The notes under the pieces are model-generated. The model searched no databases. It had not been told where the DNA came from and saw nothing but the letters and a program-made list of their open reading frames with translations. A program made the translations under genes and the position numbers. Shown here one piece after another: positions 7,331 to 12,647 of a stretch of 12,647 nucleotides of DNA (positions are counted from its first letter, which is position 1; every line of letters begins with the position of its first letter). Source of the DNA: Acidimicrobiaceae bacterium (GTDB lineage Bacteria; Actinomycetota; Acidimicrobiia; Acidimicrobiales; Acidimicrobiaceae); contig JABEUO010000020.1 in assembly GCA_013044415.1 (NCBI GenBank), positions 1-12,647 of the forward strand, in the 5' to 3' direction.

Positions 7331-7825
7331 GTGAAACAGGATCGGAAAGTTGCCGCTCTGGAGATGGAGACTCGTTTTAGGGCCGAGGGTAAAAAAGTTA
7401 CCCCGCAGCGACAGAGGATATTCGATCTCCTCGCCGAAAATACGGAGCACCCTACAGCCGAGAACATCTTTCGGATGGTTCAGCAAGATATGCCTACGGT
7501 ATCACTTAAGACCGTATATCAGACCTTAAACGAGCTTGGACAATTGGGCATGGTCACGCTTTTAGAACTTGGTGGCGGTTCGATGCGATTTGATCCAAAT
7601 GTTAATCACGACCACCAGCACCTAGTTTGTGAGGTGTGTGGGTCGGTTGCCGACATTGACTTAGGACCGTTAGAACGAGTTTTTAACGGGCGTAGCGACG
7701 TAGTATTTCTTGTCACCCGGGCCGAGGTAATTCTAAGGGGTGTATGCGAGGTATGCCAGAAGATCGACCTTGATAGCGCAAACCAACAGGAGGTCGGTTC
7801 AAGGCAAAAAGTGCCGTCAGACTGA
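7331..7825 (+). CDS. Fur-family metalloregulator, PerR-type peroxide sensor by its ligands
   Basis: 164-residue Fur-family repressor: a winged-helix DNA-binding half (TPQRQRIFDLL, then TVYQTLNELGQLG) and a metal-binding dimer half. The structural zinc site is intact, with Cys100/Cys103 (CEVCG) and Cys139/Cys142 (CEVCQ). Regulatory-site ligands aligned with B. subtilis PerR are His40 (EHPTAENIF), Asp88 (MRFDPN), His95 and His97 (DHQHLVC) and Asp108 (SVADID). Typical Fur has Glu at the positions of Asp88 and Asp108; Asp at the latter is what confers peroxide sensing in PerR. The genomic neighbour, a rubrerythrin, agrees. GTG 7331 is preceded by AAAGGGA with about seven bases of spacing. The C-terminal ~15 residues are a polar tail. 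Fur or another metal-specific member remains possible. Confidence 0.9.
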   Translation: MKQDRKVAALEMETRFRAEGKKVTPQRQRIFDLLAENTEHPTAENIFRMVQQDMPTVSLKTVYQTLNELGQLGMVTLLELGGGSMRFDPNVNHDHQHLVCEVCGSVADIDLGPLERVFNGRSDVVFLVTRAEVILRGVCEVCQKIDLDSANQQEVGSRQKVPSD

Positions 7826-7869
7826 GCGGAATCCATAGAGACTCGCCAGACACAGTCGTATCGGCGCGC

Positions 7870-7895
7870 TCTGGTGGCCTAGGTGGTCCACCAGA
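7870..7895. repeat. Inverted repeat between the regulator and rubrerythrin
   Basis: TCTGGTGG (7870-7877) and CCACCAGA (7888-7895) form a perfect 8-bp stem around a 10-base loop. No T tract follows, so it is not a standard intrinsic terminator. Within the loop, AGGTGG (7881-7886) is complementary to CCACCT at 7912-7917, so a pseudoknot or alternative pairing is possible. It may be an operator or leader structure for the rubrerythrin gene. Confidence 0.5.
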
Positions 7896-7933
7896 ATGTA
7901 AATCAAACTGTCCACCTGCAGGAAATATATCAA

Positions 7934-7975
7934 AACAGATAGATCAGAACAGATAGATCAGAACAGATAGATCAG
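7934..7975. repeat. Three perfect 14-bp tandem repeats in the rubrerythrin leader
   Basis: AACAGATAGATCAG is repeated three times without change at 7934-7947, 7948-7961 and 7962-7975, followed by a partial fourth copy AACA. The array ends 11 bases before the AAGGAG ribosome binding site of the rubrerythrin gene. It is too short and has no spacers, so it is not a CRISPR. The 14-base period is neither a whole helical turn nor a codon multiple. Confidence 0.95.
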
Positions 7976-7999
7976 AACAAACAACAAGGAGAAACAGAC

Positions 8000-8416
8000 A
8001 TGGCGGAACTTAAGGGTTCTAAGACCCAGGAAAACCTAAAGGAGGCCTTCGCCGGCGAGTCACAGGCCAACAGGCGTTATCTTTACTTTGCCCAGAAGGC
8101 CGATATCGAAGGCTATCCAGATACAGCGGCGCTTTTTCGCTCGGTAGCAGAGGGTGAGACTGGCCATGCCTTTGGGCACTTTGACTTTTTGGCCGAAGTA
8201 GGTGATCCCGTCACCGGCGAGCCCGTTGGACCGACGGAGGAGAACCTCAAGTCTGCGATTGCCGGCGAAACATACGAATATACCGAGATGTATCCGGGTT
8301 TTGCAAAGACTGCGAGGGAGGAAGGATTTGAAGAGGTTTCCGAGTGGTTTGAGACCTTGGCCCGTGCAGAGAAGAGCCACGCTGGGCGTTTTGCACAAGG
8401 GCTAGAGGCATTATAA
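8000..8416 (+). CDS. Rubrerythrin lacking the rubredoxin domain (diiron peroxidase-like)
   Basis: 138-residue four-helix diiron protein of the rubrerythrin family, normally reducing hydrogen peroxide to water in the cytoplasm. All expected metal ligands are present: Glu20 (FAGESQANRRY), Glu53-x-x-His56 (EGETGH), Glu90 and Glu93 (IAGETYEY) and Glu124-x-x-His127 (AEKSH). The protein stops after the last helix; the C-terminal rubredoxin domain with its two CxxC pairs, found in classical rubrerythrin of about 190 residues, is absent, as in sulerythrin-type proteins. Electrons must therefore come from another protein, plausibly the Fe-S protein encoded next. ATG 8000 has a strong AAGGAG eight bases upstream. 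The leader has a triplicated 14-bp repeat, and the gene is followed by a GC-rich hairpin. Confidence 0.95.
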   Translation: MAELKGSKTQENLKEAFAGESQANRRYLYFAQKADIEGYPDTAALFRSVAEGETGHAFGHFDFLAEVGDPVTGEPVGPTEENLKSAIAGETYEYTEMYPGFAKTAREEGFEEVSEWFETLARAEKSHAGRFAQGLEAL

Positions 8417-8430
8417 GTTTTTATTCTTGC

Positions 8431-8467
8431 GGGGGTTGGTGACTCATTGCGCCGACCCCCAAATTTT
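8431..8467 (+). terminator. GC-rich hairpin after rubrerythrin, possible (partial) terminator
   Basis: GGGGGTTGGTG (8431-8441) pairs with CGCCGACCCCC (8450-8460) in an 11-bp stem containing two G-T wobbles and an 8-base loop. AAATTTT follows. The T run is short and offset by three A bases, so termination may be partial: it could raise rubrerythrin mRNA relative to the downstream Fe-S and DUF3501 genes while still allowing readthrough. Confidence 0.6.
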
Positions 8468-8591
8468 GTGCTAAGCCAGAGCATGAGCCACTTTTTTGTT
8501 AAAGAGCTTGCAATTAGTCGATCCGCATTGGTCGGCGCGGAGGTGGCTGAAGAGTGTTGCCCCGAGGGATATGACCATCGAATGGAGAATG

Positions 8592-9884
8592 ATGACTACC
8601 ACCTACGACCCCTCCCACCCAAGCTACTTCGACGAAGCCGATTTTCGTCAGGAGCTGACCAGGGTCTATGACATTTGTCACGGATGTCGGGTCTGTGTTG
8701 GCTTATGTCCCTCCTTCCCGAGCCTGTTTGATGCAATTGACGCTAAAGACGGCGACGTTGCAGGTCTTTCGAAACAAGAGCAAGACAAGGTGGTGGATGA
8801 GTGCTTCGGATGCAAAATGTGCTATGTGAAGTGCCCCTACGTACCACCGCACGAGTGGGAGTTGGACTTTCCTCGATTGATGTTGAGGGCAAAGGCGATC
8901 AAAGTTCACCAGGGAGAACTATCAGTCAAGCAGAAGCTTACCGACCAAGCTTTAGCTAGGACCGACTTGGTGGGTGGCCTCTCCGTGACGTTTTCCAATT
9001 TAGCAAATAAGGCCATTGGCAACAGAGAATCTGCGGCCCGTAAGGCAATGGAAAAGACCGTGGGGATTTCACAGCATCGGCTCTTGCCGCCCTACGCCAA
9101 AGTCAGGTTTACCACGTGGTTCAAGAATCGACTCAGGCCCTTTATCAAGGAGCGTAAGGCAAAAGTGTCGGTTTTTCCTACCTGTTTCATCGAATATATG
9201 GACCCTGGGGTTGGGAAGGACCTGGTCGGGGTGTACGAACATAACCACGTCGAATGTTCCTTGCCAGAGGGAGTAAAGTGCTGTGGAGCGCCTTGGCTTC
9301 ATCAAGGCAACGTAGAGCAATTTAAGGCTCAGGCACGAAAGAACGTCGACGCCCTTATCAAAGAGGTCAAGATGGGGAAGGACATAGTCGTTTCGCAACC
9401 AACCTGCGCCTACGTGATCAAAAAGGACTACCCACAGTACCTGGCAACTCAGAACTCGAAAGAGGTTTCAGCACATACCTTTGACGCTTCAGAGTTTCTC
9501 ATCAAGATGCATAAGGGTGGGGGAGGGATCGAATTGGATTTCGAAGGAGACCTCGTCGGTGAAGTTACCTACCATGCTGCGTGTCACCTACAGGCGCAGA
9601 ATGTCGGCTTGAAGGGCCGAGATTTGATTAAGTTGACTGGAGCCAAGGTGAACGTGGTGTCTAAGTGTTCGGGCATCGATGGGACCTGGGGTTATCGGTC
9701 CGAGAACTATGAGGCTTCTAAGAAGCTAGCGGGGCAGCTGGCTTCACGAATTCAAAAGACCAAGTACGAAATGCTGGCGGGAGAGTGCCTCTTGGCGAAC
9801 ACCGCCATTACGGAGGAGACTGACGAAAAGGTCCTTCATCCGATTGAGATTCTTGCACGAGCCTATGGGCTCAAGAGGGAGTGA
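8592..9884 (+). CDS. GlpC/HdrD-like Fe-S oxidoreductase with two 4Fe-4S motifs and two CCG-type domains
   Basis: 430-residue cytoplasmic electron-transfer protein. It starts with two 4Fe-4S ferredoxin motifs, Cys29-x2-Cys32-x2-Cys35-x3-Cys39-Pro and Cys71-x2-Cys74-x2-Cys77-x3-Cys81-Pro. Two cysteine-rich domains of the heterodisulfide reductase/GlpC type follow: Cys198 with Cys230-Cys231-Gly and Cys272 (QPTCAYV), then Cys331 (HAACHL), Cys359 in KCSGIDGTWG and Cys399. No membrane segment is seen. It is related to the GlpC subunit, but no GlpA or GlpB lies beside it; it sits between rubrerythrin and DUF3501, an association I recall from several other bacterial genomes. I infer it shuttles electrons to rubrerythrin. 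The start is chosen as ATG 8592, with GGAG four bases upstream; ATG 8589 and ATG 8571 are alternatives. Its stop lies 5 bases before the next ATG. Confidence 0.92.
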   Translation: MTTTYDPSHPSYFDEADFRQELTRVYDICHGCRVCVGLCPSFPSLFDAIDAKDGDVAGLSKQEQDKVVDECFGCKMCYVKCPYVPPHEWELDFPRLMLRAKAIKVHQGELSVKQKLTDQALARTDLVGGLSVTFSNLANKAIGNRESAARKAMEKTVGISQHRLLPPYAKVRFTTWFKNRLRPFIKERKAKVSVFPTCFIEYMDPGVGKDLVGVYEHNHVECSLPEGVKCCGAPWLHQGNVEQFKAQARKNVDALIKEVKMGKDIVVSQPTCAYVIKKDYPQYLATQNSKEVSAHTFDASEFLIKMHKGGGGIELDFEGDLVGEVTYHAACHLQAQNVGLKGRDLIKLTGAKVNVVSKCSGIDGTWGYRSENYEASKKLAGQLASRIQKTKYEMLAGECLLANTAITEETDEKVLHPIEILARAYGLKRE

Positions 9885-9889
9885 TTTAT

Positions 9890-10477
9890 ATGGCGACGTT
9901 ACACCTTGATGAGATTATGGATCTCAGGGAGTATGAGCGTATTCGCGAGCAGTTTCGGCGTGAGATTATCGACCATAAAAAGACCCGACGCGTGAGCTTA
10001 GGTCCGATAATGACGGCCCTTTTCGAATCGAAGGATACCATCAGGTTTCAAATCCAAGAGATGGCCCGAGCCGAGAAGATGATCTCAGATGAAGCGATAT
10101 CTCAAGAACTAAGTACCTACGAGCCACTTGTGCCAAAGAAGAATCAGATGGTGGCAACCGTGTTCATTGAACTCGTCACAAAAGAGGAGTTGATGCACTG
10201 GCTTCCCCTGCTCGTTGGGATCGAGAAGAGCATTGCCCTTGTCCTCAGCGATGGCGAGGTTCTATTCGCGTTGCCAGAGGCGGACCACGAGTCCCAGTTG
10301 ACGCGCTCTGACATAACCTCAACCGTCCATTACGTAACCTTTGATTTGACCCAAGCGCAGGCGGATAAGTTCAAAAGTGGCGATGTCTATTTGAAAGTAG
10401 ATCATCCTGATTATCGGCACTCGACCAAACTTGGTAAAGATTTTCGGAATTCGATCCTTGAGGACTGGAAAGACTGA
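9890..10477 (+). CDS. DUF3501 family protein
   Basis: 195-residue soluble protein without membrane segments, signal peptide or cysteine clusters. The N-terminal part, YERIREQFRREIIDHKKTRR followed by SLGP and then ALFESKDTIRFQIQEMARAEK, matches the pattern I know for DUF3501, whose function is not established. A predicted beta-rich middle (TVFIELVTKEEL, SIALVLSDGEVLFAL) and a C-terminal section with HYVTFDL and YLKVDHPDYRH follow. ATG 9890 is preceded by GAGGGAG about eight bases upstream, formed by the last codons of the Fe-S gene; the 5-base gap implies cotranscription and coupled translation. Its conserved company of rubrerythrin and the Fe-S protein suggests a role in the same peroxide-related electron pathway. 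The call rests on remembered family pattern, not on a search. Confidence 0.85.
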   Translation: MATLHLDEIMDLREYERIREQFRREIIDHKKTRRVSLGPIMTALFESKDTIRFQIQEMARAEKMISDEAISQELSTYEPLVPKKNQMVATVFIELVTKEELMHWLPLLVGIEKSIALVLSDGEVLFALPEADHESQLTRSDITSTVHYVTFDLTQAQADKFKSGDVYLKVDHPDYRHSTKLGKDFRNSILEDWKD

Positions 10478-10622
10478 ATTCAAGGCCCTTATGCCGAATT
10501 CCAACTCATCGACGTAGTATCATTTTCCAAAGTTCGGCTAGTAACAGTGTTTCCCGGGGCTATTCAGATAGAAGTTCCGTTTACTAGTTGACTTTGGAAC
10601 ATTTCTAATTGGGTGGTGGAGT

Positions 10623-10754
10623 ATGGAATTCGAACTTCCCGAAGAACTAGTCGCCCGTCAATAAGCTGTGCGCAGAATTGCAAAGGGAAAAGTTGATCCT
10701 AGTGCAGAGGAGATTGATAAGTCTTGGGAGTATCCGCACGACATACTACCTCAA
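10623..10754 (+). pseudogene. Remnant 5' end of an acyl-CoA dehydrogenase gene
   Basis: From ATG 10623 the frame reads MEFELPEELVARQ, a TAA stop (10662-10664), then in the same frame AVRRIAKGKVDPSAEEID and KSWEYPHDILPQ. This is collinear with acyl-CoA dehydrogenase N termini, which usually run MDFELPEE...VRRIA/F...AAEID...EYP-D, with the expected ~15 residues between Met and VRR. Resemblance stops at about 10754, at the 3' end of convergent trpD (10751), so roughly 90 percent of the gene is missing. GGTGGAG lies just before the ATG, and a weak promoter (TTTACT 10580-10585, 18-base spacer, TCTAAT 10604-10609) may survive. One nonsense change plus a 3' deletion explains the state. Low divergence of the remainder suggests recent loss. 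Function is lost. Confidence 0.75.
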
Positions 10755-11839
10755 CGGCTAAGCGTCGGATTTGCCATTTTTTTAGACGTCTCAATTAGTT
10801 GTTCCAATGCTCTTCCGGCATTTCCGGTTGATATCGATTTTTCCGCTACGTCGATGCCGTCTTCGATGTTTTTTGCGTCACCGGCTACTACCAGGGCGCA
10901 GGCGGCATTGAGAACAGCGATGTCCGTGCGGGCACCTTGGACGCCATCGAGAATTTCAATGAGGGCTTTTGCGTTGTATCCAGCGTCTCCTCCCTTGAGG
11001 TCTTCCAGTTTGGCCCTGGAAATACCTACTGAGGAGGGGTCGAATTCGTATCTTTCAATGGACGCCTCACCCATATCATCCCTGGTCAGTTGGATGATAT
11101 GGCTATTTCCGGTAGTAGTTACCTCGTCGAGGCCGTCGCTACCGTACACAACCATTGCAGAGTGGGAACCTATTCGCTGGAGCACTCCCATCATGGACTC
11201 GGCAATTTGGGGGTCTGATACCCCCACTAACTGCCGTTTTGCTAGGGCTGGATTTACTAGTGGACCTAGAAAGTTGAAGACCGTTGGTATCTTTAATCCT
11301 CTGCGAACACTAGCGACATTGGCCATAGCCGGGTGGAAGGTTGGGGCAAAGCAGAAGCCGATCCTAGCTTCTTCCATGCATTTCGCAACTCCAGAAGGCC
11401 CTAGGTCGATGACCACTCCTAAGTATTCAAGGACATCCGCCGATCCGCTAAGTGACGAAGAAGCCCTGCCACCATGTTTGCATACGGTTACACCAGCGCC
11501 GGCGAGGATCAAGGCGGCGGCAGTCGAGACGTTGATCGTTCCCTTTTTGTCCCCTCCGGTCCCGCAAGTATCGACCACCTCACCGTCGAAGTCGACCTTG
11601 GTGGCAAAACTGAGCATCGAATCGGCAAATGCCGACATCTCTTCGATCGTCTCCCCCTTGGTCCTCAGCGCAGCTAGGAAGGCAGACATCTCCATCTCAT
11701 TGGCCCTTGCGGAAAGTATTTCGAACATCGCTGAATGAGCCCAACCATAGCTGAGATTCTCCCTTTTTGTGAGGGTAAAAATAGTCTCTGGCCAGCCAGG
11801 GAATTCAAAATCGATTTGGGGAGAGTCTGAAAGTTCCAT
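10751..11839 (-). CDS. trpD: Anthranilate phosphoribosyltransferase TrpD
   Basis: 362-residue enzyme of tryptophan synthesis that joins anthranilate to PRPP to give phosphoribosylanthranilate. Motifs in order: the PRPP loop DTCGTGGD (90-97), NVSTAAA (103-109), KHGGRASSSLSGSADVLE (121-138), FAPTFHPAM (164-172), the anthranilate-contacting Arg in VRRGL (178-182), FNFLGPLVNP (189-198), and the Mg-binding Asp-Glu in DGLDEVTTTG. About 14 extra residues precede the first conserved helix (GWPETIF). ATG 11837-11839 has no Shine-Dalgarno, but TAGATT lies six bases before it, consistent with leaderless mRNA. No other trp gene is present, so the pathway is scattered in this genome. The 3' end overlaps the acyl-CoA dehydrogenase remnant on the other strand. 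Confidence 0.96.
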   Translation of the reverse strand: MELSDSPQIDFEFPGWPETIFTLTKRENLSYGWAHSAMFEILSARANEMEMSAFLAALRTKGETIEEMSAFADSMLSFATKVDFDGEVVDTCGTGGDKKGTINVSTAAALILAGAGVTVCKHGGRASSSLSGSADVLEYLGVVIDLGPSGVAKCMEEARIGFCFAPTFHPAMANVASVRRGLKIPTVFNFLGPLVNPALAKRQLVGVSDPQIAESMMGVLQRIGSHSAMVVYGSDGLDEVTTTGNSHIIQLTRDDMGEASIERYEFDPSSVGISRAKLEDLKGGDAGYNAKALIEILDGVQGARTDIAVLNAACALVVAGDAKNIEDGIDVAEKSISTGNAGRALEQLIETSKKMANPTLSR

Positions 11840-11874
11840 AAAAGAAATCTAGTTGTGCAACCTTTGTAAGCCAA
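11840..11874 (-). promoter_or_regulatory. Predicted leaderless promoter of trpD
   Basis: On the minus strand TTGGCT (11869-11874) and TAGATT (11846-11851) are spaced by 17 bases and match the -35 and -10 consensus at four of six positions each. The -10 fits the actinobacterial TANNNT pattern. Only six bases separate it from the ATG, placing the transcription start on the A of the initiation codon. The spacer contains the small palindrome GTTGTGCAAC (11852-11861). Confidence 0.5.
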
Positions 11875-12014
11875 TCGGTACTCGAGGTTACTTTTAACGG
11901 CGCTTCAGACTAGAGCTACGTAATTGTCTAATGTCCAATGAGATCCACCTGGTAGCGACGGTGTTGCACGAACTATCTCTGCTTGAGTCGAGCGCCTAAC
12001 AAGCTTAGGTGGAC

Positions 12015-12647
12015 TCACCGATAGACATCGTCCCGGCCCCGAGGAGTCAAAAAAGCGACGAATTCACTCAGGAGCCGTAGATTCTCGGGTAGACGACCAG
12101 TCGTTTCGGTCCAGGCCGCCACTTTCGGCCTTAGATGGCATAGTAGTATGCACATTTCATCGAGCCGCTGCCTCGTCAGCCCACTGGACGTATCGTCTCG
12201 GGATAAGTCGAAAAGCACATTGTCCGTCGTTGCCCAGGTTGGTGCAAGACTCTTGAGGACTCCATTCTCGACGATACTGTTACCTATCTCAAAGCCGGAA
12301 ACAGATGAGATCAACCAACCCAACTCGATCTGTCGAATGGCGAGCGAGTAAAGGGTCATCGCCGCCTGGCGTCGGGACTCCGCCTCTTCAAACCTTTTGC
12401 CGCTTGCCAGTCTTTTAATTTCGCTCACCGTTTTGAGATGTAGCTCTTCGAGAGTCCGTTTCTCAAAAAGGCTGGAAATACTGAATGACGTTTTTGTACG
12501 GGTGCCGAGGTTGGTTCCGGCGAAACTTAGGCCAGCGATACAGATTTGAGCCTGGGTTTTTGAGCGAATCGGACCGAGCAACCGGGGAAACTCTTTCGAA
12601 ACATCCCAGGTCGGGAGGGATTGATCGGCAACAACCCTCAGGGTCGG
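12015..12647 (-). CDS. Unrecognised helical protein, C-terminal 210 residues (5' partial)
   Basis: The frame is open from the right window edge (first full codon 12645-12647) to TGA 12015-12017, so the true start probably lies outside; a TTG at 12579-12581 is only an internal possibility. The visible 210 residues look soluble and mostly alpha-helical. There is a charged region around FEKRTLEELHLKTVSEIKRL and a possible coiled stretch to about KRFEEAESRRQAAMTLYSLA. IELGWLISSVSGFEIG follows, then a Leu/Arg-rich C terminus including RLDEMCILLCHLRPKVAAW. No catalytic motif, signal peptide or membrane segment is apparent, and I do not recognise the family. It is read leftward toward trpD, but a 175-base gap and the separate trpD promoter suggest an independent unit. 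Confidence 0.65.
   Translation of the reverse strand, partial: PTLRVVADQSLPTWDVSKEFPRLLGPIRSKTQAQICIAGLSFAGTNLGTRTKTSFSISSLFEKRTLEELHLKTVSEIKRLASGKRFEEAESRRQAAMTLYSLAIRQIELGWLISSVSGFEIGNSIVENGVLKSLAPTWATTDNVLFDLSRDDTSSGLTRQRLDEMCILLCHLRPKVAAWTETTGRLPENLRLLSEFVAFLTPRGRDDVYR

Noticed and set aside
7934..7979. Tandem repeats as a CRISPR array
   Set aside because: Units are 14 bases and directly adjacent with no spacers, and no cas genes are nearby.
8496..8591. A 32-codon N-terminal extension of the Fe-S protein
   Set aside because: The extra residues overlap the region just after the rubrerythrin hairpin, no ribosome binding site supports the upstream start, and the family usually begins shortly before YDP-HP-YFDE.
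10474..10501. Hairpin with two GAATTC arms after DUF3501 as a terminator
   Set aside because: The stem needs a two-base bulge and no T tract follows; two copies of a 6-base palindrome can pair by chance.
10668..11738. A 356-codon rightward open frame beginning in the acyl-CoA dehydrogenase remnant and running through trpD
   Set aside because: Beyond about 10754 it is entirely antisense to the unmistakable trpD and reads as low-complexity Ser/Pro/Ala sequence with no motifs.

Overview
The window is bacterial chromosomal DNA with tightly packed ordinary genes and no mobile elements, rRNA, tRNA or CRISPR. Base composition looks roughly balanced by eye. GTG and TTG starts are common, at least one gene appears to be transcribed without a leader, and the proteins resemble actinobacterial families. 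An actinomycete relative of moderate G+C is the best guess; the acidophilic Acidimicrobiia would fit. This is inference from gene style, not from a marker gene.

Layout. 1-276 is the Thr/Ser/Gly-rich tail of a gene entering from the left, followed by a clear intrinsic terminator (315-351). 481-1281 (+) is an SDR oxidoreductase. Facing it, 1317-3018 (-) is purK-purE, overlapping by 8 nt: the two-step route from AIR to CAIR in purine synthesis. 3019-3918 is a 900-base stretch without a confident gene; it holds three weak small-ORF candidates and a short tandem repeat. 3919-7084 (-) is a glycerol-catabolic pair, an FAD-dependent glycerol-3-phosphate dehydrogenase (glpD) followed by an FGGY-family kinase.

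7331-10477 (+) is the most interesting block: a Fur-family regulator with PerR-type (Asp/Asp) metal ligands, then a rubrerythrin lacking the rubredoxin domain, a GlpC/HdrD-like protein with two 4Fe-4S motifs and two CCG-type domains, and a DUF3501 protein. The last three look like one transcriptional unit. I infer a peroxide or oxidative-stress module in which the Fe-S protein replaces the missing rubredoxin as electron carrier. The rubrerythrin leader carries three perfect 14-bp tandem repeats and a possible pseudoknot-forming inverted repeat.

10623-10754 (+) is the decayed 5' end of an acyl-CoA dehydrogenase gene, with an in-frame stop at codon 14 and truncation at the end of the convergent trpD (10751-11839, -). 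trpD has no ribosome binding site, but a TANNNT -10 element lies six bases before its ATG, as expected of leaderless transcription. The window closes with the C-terminal 210 codons of an unrecognised helical protein (12015-12647, -).
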